Source of the DNA: an uncultured Erysipelotrichaceae bacterium
GTDB taxonomy: Bacteria; Bacillota_I; Bacilli_A; RF39; UBA660
DNA length: 50,560 nucleotides
Assembly (NCBI GenBank): GCA_902768065.1
Contig: CACXJP010000005.1
Location: forward strand, 1-50,560
Reading direction: 5' to 3'
Both the position numbers and the translations under genes were made by a program. The notes below the pieces were generated by a model. The model was not told the origin of the DNA, did not search any database, and was given only the letters and a program-made list of their open reading frames with translations. Below, piece by piece: positions 42,232-50,551 of the stretch (position 1 is the first letter of the stretch; every line of letters begins with the position of its first letter).

Positions 42232-42621
42232 ATGGGAAGAAAATATGATAAGAATGGCTTTATAAATATTGAAATAAAAAAGATTTTTGAGTGGAAAGGT
42301 GATACTGGAGAGGGATGCTTTGTATCAAATAAGATTACTAAAGATGGATATAAAGTTGGTTATATGTATAGAGAAAATCCTGATGATAATTTTCCTGATA
42401 GTGGATGGAGATTTTTAGCAGGAAATGAAGAGGTTTCTTATATGGATAATCCTGATAATTGTCATATATTTGCAATTAATACTGTATGTAATTATGATGA
42501 GGATATTATACCTTATTTGGATGCTGAGATTGGAAGCGATTTTGTAAGAGTAGATAATTCGAAATTTGAAAAAGATGATGGAGATAAAGAAATATTTATT
42601 TGTCAGCAAGATGTAAAATAA
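42232..42621 (+). CDS. DUF2185/Imm33-type protein
   Basis: 129 aa. The central sequence GCFVSNKITKDGYKVGYMYRENP, then DSGWRFLAGNEEVSYMDNPDN and NYDEDIIPYLDAEIGSDFVR, matches the DUF2185 family as I remember it, which also appears as immunity protein Imm33 in polymorphic toxin surveys. It has no signal or membrane segment. ATG 42232 follows AGGAGG. It lies in a tight operon with the ABC transporter upstream and a C_GCAxxG protein downstream; no toxin gene is adjacent. It may be an orphan immunity gene or a non-immunity member. Confidence 0.7.
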   Translation: MGRKYDKNGFINIEIKKIFEWKGDTGEGCFVSNKITKDGYKVGYMYRENPDDNFPDSGWRFLAGNEEVSYMDNPDNCHIFAINTVCNYDEDIIPYLDAEIGSDFVRVDNSKFEKDDGDKEIFICQQDVK

Positions 42622-42636
42622 TTGGTGGTGATTTTA

Positions 42637-42957
42637 ATGAATGATTATGAGGTTAAAGCTAGGAAATTAAAGCAAAGTGGTTTGTTATGTTCAAATGCTG
42701 TTTTTGATACTTTTAAAGATGAATTAAATTTAGAAGGGAAACCACCTGCTCCAAGAAGTATTGATGGTAAATGTGGGGCTTTACTTACAACGGAATATAT
42801 TCTTAAAAACATTGGTAGAGAAGATTTGATTGATGAATATGATGAATTGTTTTTGAAGAAGTTTGGTTCACTTAAGTGTGTAGATCTAATGAGAAAAGAC
42901 AGAAGATGTAATGATTATGTTGGTGAATCAGCCAAATATATTAGTGAAATAATATGA
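42637..42957 (+). CDS. C_GCAxxG_C_C-family-like redox protein
   Basis: 106 aa. Cys pattern LLCSNAVFDTF, DGKCGALLT, LKCVDLM and RRCNDYV fits the small C_GCAxxG_C_C family, thought to bind a redox cofactor or metal; the family role is not well defined. ATG 42637 follows GGTGGTGAT. In the same operon as the DUF2185 gene (15-base gap) and followed by a small membrane protein. Confidence 0.7.
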   Translation: MNDYEVKARKLKQSGLLCSNAVFDTFKDELNLEGKPPAPRSIDGKCGALLTTEYILKNIGREDLIDEYDELFLKKFGSLKCVDLMRKDRRCNDYVGESAKYISEII

Positions 42958-42970
42958 AAGGGGAGTAATT

Positions 42971-43183
42971 ATGAGAAATATCAAATTTGGAAGTATGAAA
43001 CATTTAGTTATTCAAATTGTTGCAATTTGTGTTGCGGGTATTATTTTATATCCTTTATTTGATCTTGTTTTATGTAATTTTATAACTCATTCTGTTTTTC
43101 ATTATTCTATACATAGTTATATAATTCAACCGATTATTTTTGGTATTATTATGGGTACTGTTATTTGGATAATGGAGAAGTAA
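42971..43183 (+). CDS. Small two-helix membrane protein
   Basis: 70 aa with two hydrophobic helices (about 11-33 and 46-67) separated by a His/Ser-rich loop. ATG 42971 follows AAGGGG. Last gene of the operon that starts with the ABC ATPase at 39893; terminator directly after. No family recognised. Confidence 0.65.
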   Translation: MRNIKFGSMKHLVIQIVAICVAGIILYPLFDLVLCNFITHSVFHYSIHSYIIQPIIFGIIMGTVIWIMEK

Positions 43184-43195
43184 AAAAATGTATAT

Positions 43196-43230
43196 AAATG
43201 ACAAATCTAGATAGTTTTGTCATTTTTTTT
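43196..43230 (+). terminator. Terminator of the ABC-DUF2185 operon
   Basis: Perfect 10-bp stem AAATGACAAA/TTTGTCATTT with a 10-base loop and T tail. Confidence 0.8.
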
Positions 43231-43289
43231 AAAAAGATATTTACAATTATTTTTAAAGTGTTATAATTTCTTCACTAAGGGGTGATTTT

Positions 43290-44168
43290 ATGTCTAAAAT
43301 CATAAATTTATTTAAATGGGATTGGAAGGATTTAGCTAGAGTTTTACTTGGATCATTATTTTTTTGTATTGCGATTAATTTCTTTGTTGTTCCTAATCAT
43401 TTGTATACTGGTGGGGTACTTGGTTTATCTCAATTGATAAGAAGTATTGTTATTGATACTTTTGATATTAAAAGTACTTTTGATTTTAGTGGTATTCTAT
43501 ACTATTTAATTAATATCCCACTTTTTATTGTTGCTTATAAATCAGTAGGTAAAACATTTTTCTTTAGAACATTATTTGCTGTTTCAATTCAATCGTTATT
43601 GTTATCTTTTCTTCCTAATATACAGGTTGTTGATGATATATTAACTAATGTTTTGGTTGGAGGATTACTAGGTGGAGTTGGAGTTGGAATGATTTTGTCT
43701 AGTGGGGCTTCTACTGGTGGTACTGATATTGTTGGACTTGCTTTAGCTAAGAAGAATAATCATTTTTCTGTAGGCAAGTTAGGATTGATTATTAATACAT
43801 TTATTTATGTTATAGCAGGTCTAAGGTATGGTATTGATATTATGATATATTCGATTATTTATTCTGCTGTAGATGGATTATTGATTGATAAAATGCATGA
43901 ACAGAATATTTGTTCAACAGCTTTTATTTTTTGTAAAGAGAATCCTAGACAATTAAATGATTTTATCAAAAATGAACTTAAAAGAGATTTTACTTATTGG
44001 CGTGCTCAAGGTGGATATGATGATTCAAGAACGTATATTATTTATACTGTTTTAACTAAATATGAATTAATAAAATTAGAGAGAAATATGAAGAGGTTTA
44101 ATATTCATACTTTTATGATTAAAAGTGAAGGAATAGGTGTTAGAGGAGAATTTGAAAAGAAGTTTTAA
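43290..44168 (+). CDS. YitT family membrane protein
   Basis: 292 aa, standard for the family. Residues 1-200 hold the membrane domain with FFVVPNHLYTGGVLGLSQL and SSGASTGGTDIVGLAL; residues 205-290 are the soluble DUF2179 domain (STAFIFCKENP, IYTVLTKYELIKLE, IKSEGIGVRGEF). Transport role not established. ATG 43290 follows AGGGGTGAT. Monocistronic. Confidence 0.9.
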   Translation: MSKIINLFKWDWKDLARVLLGSLFFCIAINFFVVPNHLYTGGVLGLSQLIRSIVIDTFDIKSTFDFSGILYYLINIPLFIVAYKSVGKTFFFRTLFAVSIQSLLLSFLPNIQVVDDILTNVLVGGLLGGVGVGMILSSGASTGGTDIVGLALAKKNNHFSVGKLGLIINTFIYVIAGLRYGIDIMIYSIIYSAVDGLLIDKMHEQNICSTAFIFCKENPRQLNDFIKNELKRDFTYWRAQGGYDDSRTYIIYTVLTKYELIKLERNMKRFNIHTFMIKSEGIGVRGEFEKKF

Positions 44169-44183
44169 TTGCTTCTTTTTCTG
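44154..44183 (+). terminator. Terminator overlapping the YitT stop
   Basis: GAAAAGAAG pairs with CTTCTTTTTC (9 of 10 positions), overlapping the TAA. Confidence 0.6.
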
Positions 44184-44200
44184 ACTTTTTTATTAAAATA

Positions 44201-44209
44201 TGATATAAT
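44201..44209 (+). promoter_or_regulatory. Extended -10 promoter
   Basis: TGATATAAT (TATAAT 44204-44209), with a possible TCTGAC -35 at 44180-44185 (18-base spacer). Confidence 0.5.
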
Positions 44210-44235
44210 ATGGAGCCATTAGTGGGGAATATGGT

Positions 44236-45201
44236 ATGAGTGATTTAGATAGATTAAAATTCCTAAAAAATAAATTACAATTTTTAGGATATAAGAATGG
44301 TTTAGAAAAAGTATCTTTAAATAAAAGTTATGATCCAGTTATAAAGGAATTACAAAAAGTTAGTAATTATAAAATGCCTAAATTGGAACCTTTATCTTTA
44401 GATGAAATAAAAAATGATGCGATTAAATTTTATGAAAAGTATTTTGATGTTCATGATATATATTATATTAATGAGCAATTGTTGAATGAAAATAGATTTA
44501 ACCCTAATAATTGTTTTAAGTTAGAAGATGCGATTAAATTATCTAAAGATTATTATTCACTTGCTAAGTCTATTTCACCATTTTCATTACCTATAGAATT
44601 AGTTGATGGCGATGCTATGACTGGTGAAATTAGAAAGCCGCTTATTGTAATTTCTAATGAAGATTATGTTAATAATACATTAAGTAGTGAGAAAAGAATA
44701 ATTCCTTTTTCCAAAGTATTAATGGGTAGAGATTTAACAAAATTGTCATCTGCGACGTATATTTATGAATTGGCTCATGCTGAACAGGAATCTAATCCTG
44801 GTTATACTGATAGTATTTTAAATAAAGAAGTTATTACAATTTTTCTTGAAAAACTTGCTGCATTAGAATTAGATTCAAAAGGTGAATTACTTAAAATAAG
44901 TGAAAGAAGAAGATTTGTTCATTTTTTAAATATTTATAGATTGTTAAAACTAAATGAATTTACTCATACATTATCTCCTGAAGAGCTATTAAATAATTCT
45001 ATTTATATTCATTCTACTCTGTTGGCTGAAAAATTATTTGATTTATATTTAGAAGAAAGAAAACAAAAAAAGAGAGATAAATATATTTATAATATCCAAG
45101 ATGTTTTTGATGGTAAAATTCAAATTGAAGAATTATTAGCAAGACATGATGTTACTATTCAAAAGGGAAAGGATTTAAATTTAGTTAAAAAGCATATATA
45201 A
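44236..45201 (+). CDS. Zincin-like hypothetical protein with degenerate HExxH
   Basis: 321 aa, soluble. Residues 173-185 read ATYIYELAHAEQE: a zincin-type xExxH with Y177 where the first zinc His should be, and a Glu-rich helix following (E198, E205 in VITIFLEKLAAL). The arrangement recalls M3-like oligopeptidases, but the missing His argues against normal catalysis. The remainder is helical with a charged C-terminus. ATG 44236 is used; ATG 44231 is out of frame. Function unknown. Confidence 0.6.
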   Translation: MSDLDRLKFLKNKLQFLGYKNGLEKVSLNKSYDPVIKELQKVSNYKMPKLEPLSLDEIKNDAIKFYEKYFDVHDIYYINEQLLNENRFNPNNCFKLEDAIKLSKDYYSLAKSISPFSLPIELVDGDAMTGEIRKPLIVISNEDYVNNTLSSEKRIIPFSKVLMGRDLTKLSSATYIYELAHAEQESNPGYTDSILNKEVITIFLEKLAALELDSKGELLKISERRRFVHFLNIYRLLKLNEFTHTLSPEELLNNSIYIHSTLLAEKLFDLYLEERKQKKRDKYIYNIQDVFDGKIQIEELLARHDVTIQKGKDLNLVKKHI

Positions 45202-45206
45202 ATGAT

Positions 45207-45229
45207 GAATCATTATTGATTCTTTTTTT
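45207..45229 (+). terminator. Terminator after the zincin-like gene
   Basis: GAATC/GATTC stem with an ATTATT loop and T7. Confidence 0.6.
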
Positions 45230-45237
45230 ATTTATAA

Positions 45238-45246
45238 TGATATAAT
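45238..45246 (+). promoter_or_regulatory. Extended -10 promoter for the Nudix gene
   Basis: TGATATAAT (TATAAT 45241-45246), 18 bases before ATG 45264. Confidence 0.5.
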
Positions 45247-45263
45247 TAGATTAGGTGATTGAT

Positions 45264-45809
45264 ATGGATGAATATTTTGATGTGTTAGATAAAGAAGGTA
45301 AAATGACGGGTATTAAAAAATTAAGAAGAGAGGTTCATAGAGATGGTGATTGGCATAAGACAATTCATATATGGATCATAAATGAAACCGGTGATATATT
45401 ACTTCAAAGAAGATGTGCTAATAAGGATAGTCATCCTAATATGCTTGATATTTCTTGTGCTGGACACTTAACTAGTGGGGATGATTCTCTAACAGGAGCT
45501 TTAAGAGAATTAAAAGAAGAACTTAATTTAGATGTTACAAAGAATGAATTAAAATTTATAAAGACACTTACAAAGAACGAAAAAATCAGTGATAGTTTTA
45601 TTGATAATGAATTTAATGACTTATATTTTTTAGAAACTAATAAAAAGATTGAAGATATGAAGTATCAAAAAGAGGAAATATCAGAAATAATTTATGTACC
45701 ATATAAAGATTTTAAGAATATGGTGAATTCTAATAATAAAGAATTATTAAGACATGATGAAGAATTTGAAATCATATTTAATACTTATGATGGTAAATTT
45801 GATATTTAA
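45264..45809 (+). CDS. Nudix hydrolase (isopentenyl-diphosphate isomerase-like type)
   Basis: 181 aa. The first part (DVLDKEGKMTGIKKLRREVHRDGDWHKTIHIWI) and LQRRCANKDSHPNMLDISCAGHL follow the YfcD/IDI-like Nudix layout. The Nudix box runs from the Gly of GHLTSGD to REL-KEEL-NL with Asp instead of the first Glu and Asn in place of the last Gly. It hydrolyses a nucleoside diphosphate-linked substrate by family; substrate unknown. ATG 45264 follows AGGTGAT. Confidence 0.85.
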   Translation: MDEYFDVLDKEGKMTGIKKLRREVHRDGDWHKTIHIWIINETGDILLQRRCANKDSHPNMLDISCAGHLTSGDDSLTGALRELKEELNLDVTKNELKFIKTLTKNEKISDSFIDNEFNDLYFLETNKKIEDMKYQKEEISEIIYVPYKDFKNMVNSNNKELLRHDEEFEIIFNTYDGKFDI

Positions 45810-45876
45810 TTAAAAATATTTATTTGTTTTTTGGAAAAAATAGTGAGATAATATCTATAAGAGGAGGTGTATTAGT

Positions 45877-46368
45877 GTGTATGATTATCCAATAAATGAA
45901 CCTAGCACTTTTGAAACAATGTTTACAAATGCTTCAATTGCAGTTGTTGTTCTTTTTGTTATTTTATTCATTGTAATTTTTGCATTAGCAGTATTAATGA
46001 TTGCTTCAAATTGTGTTATCTTCAAGAAAGCAGGAGAAAAGTGGTGGAAGGGATTAATTCCATTATATAATTCTTGGGTTGAAACAAGAATTTCTGGATT
46101 AGCTTGGTGGTGGTTCCCAATCTTTGCTGTTTTAACAGGATTTACTGCATCAGGTACTCAAAATTATGTTTATCCTATGGCATTAGTATTGGTATCATTT
46201 AACTATAGTTATAATATGGCTAAGAAGTTTGGTAAATCAAATGGATTTGCATTATTAGTAACTATTTTACCAGTTGTTGGACTTCCAATACTAGCATTCG
46301 GTAGTGCTACTTATAATAAAGAAGCTCCAGTTGATAAAAATGGTATTTTCTCAATTGAGAACAATTAA
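45877..46368 (+). CDS. DUF5684-like four-helix membrane protein
   Basis: 163 aa. Hydrophobic helices near 20-45, 75-92, 98-112 and 124-142; conserved-looking KKAGEKWWKGLIPLYNSWVE and AKKFGKSNGFALLVTILPVVGLPILAFG, the family pattern as I remember it. The start is GTG 45877, set by GAGGAGG at 45861-45867; the nearby ATG 45881 is out of frame. Function unknown. Confidence 0.75.
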   Translation: MYDYPINEPSTFETMFTNASIAVVVLFVILFIVIFALAVLMIASNCVIFKKAGEKWWKGLIPLYNSWVETRISGLAWWWFPIFAVLTGFTASGTQNYVYPMALVLVSFNYSYNMAKKFGKSNGFALLVTILPVVGLPILAFGSATYNKEAPVDKNGIFSIENN

Positions 46369-46384
46369 TTATACTACTAGTATT

Positions 46385-46409
46385 AAAGACCTAAATGGTC
46401 TTTTTTTTT
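46385..46409 (+). terminator. Terminator after the DUF5684-like gene
   Basis: AAAGACC/GGTCTTT stem with a TAAAT loop and nine T. Confidence 0.8.
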
Positions 46410-46475
46410 ATCTATTGTAATTGTATTTTTTATCTAAAATAGATATAATATATTTATGCATAAAAGAGGGATATA

Positions 46476-47945
46476 ATGAGTAAATGTGGTATTAAGAAAA
46501 TTGGTGCGATTGTTATTATTATTTTGACAGCTCTTTTTATAATTACATCTATATATGTTAATTATACTTTAGCTGATTCAAACCTTGAATCTATTATGTA
46601 TTATTCTACTTGTCTTGGAGAGACTGATCTAACAGCTCTTTATATAGGATTAAAGATTTGTATTCCTATAATTATTGTTTTATCAATTGTTTTATATGCT
46701 GTATTTTATGATATCTCTTTTGGAAAAATAAAAGCTAAATTTTATCCTTTTAAGTTTATGAATAAACATAGGAAAGTGTTTATTATAATTCTATTTATTA
46801 TTTCATTTATTATGCTTCTACAATGTATAGAGTCTATAAATTATATAATAGATATTTCTTCAAAATCTGATTTAATTGAAAAGGAATATGTTGATCCAAA
46901 GAAAACTAAAATAACGTTTCCTGACGAGAAGAAAAATCTTATTGTTATATCTGTAGAATCATTAGAATATTCATTGTTTACTAAGGGTCAAAATGGTATA
47001 TGGGACTATGAGGTTATACCTGAATTACATGATTTATTAGAAGATAAAGATAGTATTACTTTCAATCAAAAAAAAGGAATGTATATGTTACAGGGGTCTT
47101 CATATACTACATCATCTGTAGTTGCAAATAATTCTGCGGTACCTATAAAAGTCGGACCTGAAAGAATAGGGTATTCTAAAGATAATTATATGTCAGGAGC
47201 ATATACTCTTGGAGAATTACTTGAAAAAGAGGGTTATACAAATGAGGTTATTTCAGGCGCTGCAACTGCTTTTGGTAGTATGAATCTATTTTATGAGCAA
47301 CATGGCAATTTTAATATTATTGATCCTGATACATTGGATAAGAATGGTTATAAAATGTCTAAAAGTGATCGTGGTAATTGGGGTTTTAATGATAAATATA
47401 TTTTTGAAATTGCAAAGGATAGATTAGATACTTTATCTAAGGATGATAAACCATTTAATCTTCAATTAGTTACTATAGATACTCATTTTGTTGATGGGTT
47501 TGTTGGAGACTATTCGGAAACGAAGTATTCTAGACAATATGAAAATGCCTATGCTACTACATCAAAATTAATATATGATTTTGTTGGGTATGTTAAGAGT
47601 CAACCTTATTATGAAGATACTGTTATTGTTATTTTAGGTGATCACCTTGCTATGCAAAGTAATTTTATTAATAATAGAATGTTTGATGATAGAACTATTT
47701 ATTTTTGTATAATTGATCCTGATAATAGAGAATATAAAAAAGATAGAATCTATACTGCTTTAGATACATATCCAACAATTGTTAGTCTTTTGAATGGAAA
47801 TATAGAAGGAGATAGATTAGGATTAGGTGTTAACTTGTTCTCTCACGAAAAAACTCTTGCTGAGGAGTATGGAGTTAAAAAATTAGATAAAGAATTAAGG
47901 AAAAAATCTGAATTTTATGATAAAATAATATTGAGTGAAAGGTAG
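46476..47945 (+). CDS. LTA synthase-like phosphoglycerol/phosphoethanolamine transferase
   Basis: 489 aa. Three hydrophobic helices in the first ~130 residues, then an extracellular sulfatase-fold domain: VISVESLE (metal Glu), the catalytic Thr at 211-212 in GSSYTTSS, RGNWGFNDKY, LVTIDTHF and VILGDHLA (metal Asp/His). This is the alkaline-phosphatase superfamily layout of LtaS and MdoB. Acts on the outer face of the membrane, moving a phospho-headgroup. It has fewer membrane helices than typical LtaS (five). It is followed by pssA and psd, so PE-linked substrates are possible. Confidence 0.85.
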   Translation: MSKCGIKKIGAIVIIILTALFIITSIYVNYTLADSNLESIMYYSTCLGETDLTALYIGLKICIPIIIVLSIVLYAVFYDISFGKIKAKFYPFKFMNKHRKVFIIILFIISFIMLLQCIESINYIIDISSKSDLIEKEYVDPKKTKITFPDEKKNLIVISVESLEYSLFTKGQNGIWDYEVIPELHDLLEDKDSITFNQKKGMYMLQGSSYTTSSVVANNSAVPIKVGPERIGYSKDNYMSGAYTLGELLEKEGYTNEVISGAATAFGSMNLFYEQHGNFNIIDPDTLDKNGYKMSKSDRGNWGFNDKYIFEIAKDRLDTLSKDDKPFNLQLVTIDTHFVDGFVGDYSETKYSRQYENAYATTSKLIYDFVGYVKSQPYYEDTVIVILGDHLAMQSNFINNRMFDDRTIYFCIIDPDNREYKKDRIYTALDTYPTIVSLLNGNIEGDRLGLGVNLFSHEKTLAEEYGVKKLDKELRKKSEFYDKIILSER

Positions 47946-47954
47946 GATGAAAAA

Positions 47955-48584
47955 ATGTTTATCATTAATTTAAAAAAATCTGTATTAGTGACTTTTTTAG
48001 GAGTTATATTTGCTGTTATATCAATGTATTTTGCATTTATTAAAATGGCTTTTTGTGAGGTTAGTTATATAAGATATTCTTTGGTATTTTTAATGCTTGC
48101 TGGAATATGTGATATGTTTGATGGTAAGGTTGCTAGTATGTGTAAAAGAACAAAGGAGGAAAAAGAATTTGGTATTCAAATTGATTCTTTAGCAGATACT
48201 GTTAATTTTGTTGTTTTACCTGTTGTTATAATGTTATCTCTTGGAATGACTTCTATAATTGATGTTGTTATATATGCCTTATTTATTATATGTGGTATTT
48301 CTAGATTAGGATATTTTAATGTTAACGCTAAACTTGATAGTCCAGTTAAGTTCTATAATGGATTACCTGTTACTTCTACTGCAATTATCTATCCTGTGTT
48401 AGGATTATTACATGGTCATATTCCTGAAGATGTATTTAGTTTAGTTTATATAATTGCAACTTTGTTAACAGCAATTTTATTTGTTACTAGAATTAAGATT
48501 CCTAAATTCAAAGGTATTGCATATATAATTATTCCTATCTTAGCAATTGTTTTAGCAGTTTTATTAATATTGGTGATTAGATAA
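47955..48584 (+). CDS. pssA: CDP-diacylglycerol--serine O-phosphatidyltransferase
   Basis: 209 aa membrane enzyme of the CDP-alcohol phosphatidyltransferase family. Motif with D53, D56-G57, A60, G73, D77 and D81; the second half of the motif is GIQIDSLAD, and the usual Arg after A60 is Ser. Helices span most of the protein. It makes phosphatidylserine, which the next enzyme decarboxylates. ATG 47955 follows AGGATG, 9 bases after the LTA-like gene. Assignment to PssA rests on the motif and on psd being next. Confidence 0.88.
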   Translation: MFIINLKKSVLVTFLGVIFAVISMYFAFIKMAFCEVSYIRYSLVFLMLAGICDMFDGKVASMCKRTKEEKEFGIQIDSLADTVNFVVLPVVIMLSLGMTSIIDVVIYALFIICGISRLGYFNVNAKLDSPVKFYNGLPVTSTAIIYPVLGLLHGHIPEDVFSLVYIIATLLTAILFVTRIKIPKFKGIAYIIIPILAIVLAVLLILVIR

Positions 48585-49405
48585 TGTATTATGATTTAAA
48601 TAATAAAAAATATATTGAATCAGATACAAATAAATCACTTCTTTTTCTTTATAATACATTTATAGGAAGAATAATACTTAAAATTGCTATTACAAAACCA
48701 ATTTCTAATATTTATGCTTTATATATGAATAGTAGATTATCTAAAAGAAAAATAAAAAAATTTATTATTGATAATAAAATTAATATGGATGAATATATTA
48801 GTAAAGAATATAATTCATTTAATGATTTCTTTATTAGAGAAATTAAAAGTGGTAAAAGAAAGATAGATAAAGGATTAATATCTGTATGTGATTCTAAATT
48901 ATCTGTTTATAAAATTAATAAAGATTTAAAATTAAATATAAAGAATAGTGTTTATTCAATTAAAGATTTAATTAATGAGGATAGAGATTATAAATATGCT
49001 TTAGTTTTTAGATTGTGTGTTGATGATTATCATCATTATGTTTTTCCTGATGATGGTCGAGTAAAAAGTTCTAAATATATAAATGGGAAATTACATACTG
49101 TTCAACCAATATCGCAGGAAAGGTACAAAATTTTTCATCAAAATAGTAGAGAAATAACTTTTCTTGAATGTGATAATTTAGGTGATGTATGTTATATAGA
49201 AGTTGGGGCATTATTAGTTGGAAAAATTGTTAATGAGGCTAAAGTCGAGTTTAAAAAAGGAGAAGAAAAGGGTCATTTTGAGTTTGGTGGATCAACAGTT
49301 ATTTTACTAATTAATAAAGATATTGAAATAAATGATAAAATCATTGAGAATAGTAAAAAGGGAATTGAAACAATTGTTAAATTAGGGCAGTATATAGGGA
49401 AGTGA
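48584..49405 (+). CDS. psd: Phosphatidylserine decarboxylase proenzyme
   Basis: 273 aa. Converts phosphatidylserine to phosphatidylethanolamine at the membrane. The self-cleavage site GGST lies at 235-238 (FEFGGSTVILL), making a pyruvoyl Ser237. The His pair in VDDYHHYVFP (150-151) and the family start NSFNDFFIREIK are present. Begins within the pssA stop (1-base overlap). The flippase-like gene follows with almost no gap. Confidence 0.92.
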   Translation: MYYDLNNKKYIESDTNKSLLFLYNTFIGRIILKIAITKPISNIYALYMNSRLSKRKIKKFIIDNKINMDEYISKEYNSFNDFFIREIKSGKRKIDKGLISVCDSKLSVYKINKDLKLNIKNSVYSIKDLINEDRDYKYALVFRLCVDDYHHYVFPDDGRVKSSKYINGKLHTVQPISQERYKIFHQNSREITFLECDNLGDVCYIEVGALLVGKIVNEAKVEFKKGEEKGHFEFGGSTVILLINKDIEINDKIIENSKKGIETIVKLGQYIGK

Positions 49406-49409
49406 TATT

Positions 49410-50438
49410 ATCAAACAATTCATAAAGTATTTTTCAACAAGTATCGTATTTGTAATAATATTAGTTTTAACTTTTATATCAATTTATGATAAAGATTCTT
49501 TGATAATAATAGAACGTAATATTAATAATATTAATATTTATTATATACTATTATGTCTTTTAATGATTTTTATATATTTTTTATGTCAGGGAATATATAT
49601 GAAGAGTATATTAAAGGCACTTAATCATAAGATTACTATTGTTAGAGGTATGTTTTATTCAATTGTTGAGTTTTTCTTTAGTGGTATAACTCCTTCATCT
49701 ACCGGAGGGCAACCGATTCAATTGTATTATATGTCTAAAGATAAAATACCTATGAGAAAAAGTTATATAACATTATTATTGAATACTATTTATTTTAAAC
49801 TTATTCTTTTATTTTTAGGAGTTATTGTTTTATTATTTCATTCTTCATATATATTGAATAGTAAGCTTATATATCAATTGTTTTTTATACTTGGATTTTG
49901 TATTGATTTAGCAGTTGTTATTGTTGGATTATTATTACTATTTAAGACTAATTGGATTAAGAAGATATATTTAAGTTTGGTATATTTTGCTAATAAAAGT
50001 AAAATTATAAAAAAGAAAACTGATAAAAATGAAGTAGATAAAGTACTTAAAAAATATAAAGATGAGATTATATTTGTTAAGACACATAAAAGGGTAGTCC
50101 TTTATACTTTTTTAATTACTTTTATTCAAAGATTGGTATTGTTCTCTATAATATATGTAATATATAGAGCTTTGGGTTATAGTAAGCTTTCTTATTTTGA
50201 TTTACTTGCTCTTCAAATAATTGTTCAAATAACTATTGAATCTGTTCCTCTTCCAGGTGGAGTAGGAATATCTGAGGGAATGATGCACAATTTATTTGTA
50301 ATGATTTTTGCATCTAAGATGGCGGATGTTGGAATGCTATTAACTAGAACATTTACTTTCTATATTCCATTGATTATTTCAGGTTTAATTTTATTATTTG
50401 AATTTATATATAGAAAAATTAAATTAAAAGCAAATTAA
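49410..50438 (+). CDS. Lysylphosphatidylglycerol synthetase TM/flippase-like (UPF0104) membrane protein, no normal start codon
   Basis: Coding sequence is clear from 49410 (IKQFIKYFSTSIVFVIILVLTFISIYD), which supplies the first membrane helix. The codon at the place expected for a start, behind AAGTGAT, is ATC; the codon before it is ATT. The first conventional start is TTG 49500 (312 aa), which would drop that helix. The remainder has about seven hydrophobic segments with GITPSSTGGQPIQLYYMS and ESVPLPGGVGISEGMM, the UPF0104 pattern. Likely moves a lipid or lipid-linked sugar. An ATG-to-ATC change, an ATT start or sequence error are all possible. Confidence 0.75.
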   Translation: MKQFIKYFSTSIVFVIILVLTFISIYDKDSLIIIERNINNINIYYILLCLLMIFIYFLCQGIYMKSILKALNHKITIVRGMFYSIVEFFFSGITPSSTGGQPIQLYYMSKDKIPMRKSYITLLLNTIYFKLILLFLGVIVLLFHSSYILNSKLIYQLFFILGFCIDLAVVIVGLLLLFKTNWIKKIYLSLVYFANKSKIIKKKTDKNEVDKVLKKYKDEIIFVKTHKRVVLYTFLITFIQRLVLFSIIYVIYRALGYSKLSYFDLLALQIIVQITIESVPLPGGVGISEGMMHNLFVMIFASKMADVGMLLTRTFTFYIPLIISGLILLFEFIYRKIKLKAN

Positions 50439-50518
50439 ATTATTAAAAAAAGGAACATATTTGAAATGCACCCCTTAGAGTAGACACAATAAAAAAAGGA
50501 ATTTACAAATAATATGAT

Positions 50519-50548
50519 AAAATACACTTTCGAAAGGAGGTGTATTTT
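50519..50548 (+). promoter_or_regulatory. Hairpin sequestering the IS ribosome binding site
   Basis: AAAATACAC (50519-50527) pairs perfectly with GTGTATTTT (50540-50548); within the loop, CTTT/AAAG can pair too. The AAAGGAGG site lies inside, so read-through mRNA from outside would be poorly translated. A transcript starting at the element's own promoter would begin within or after the left arm. Confidence 0.55.
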
Positions 50549-50551
50549 ATT

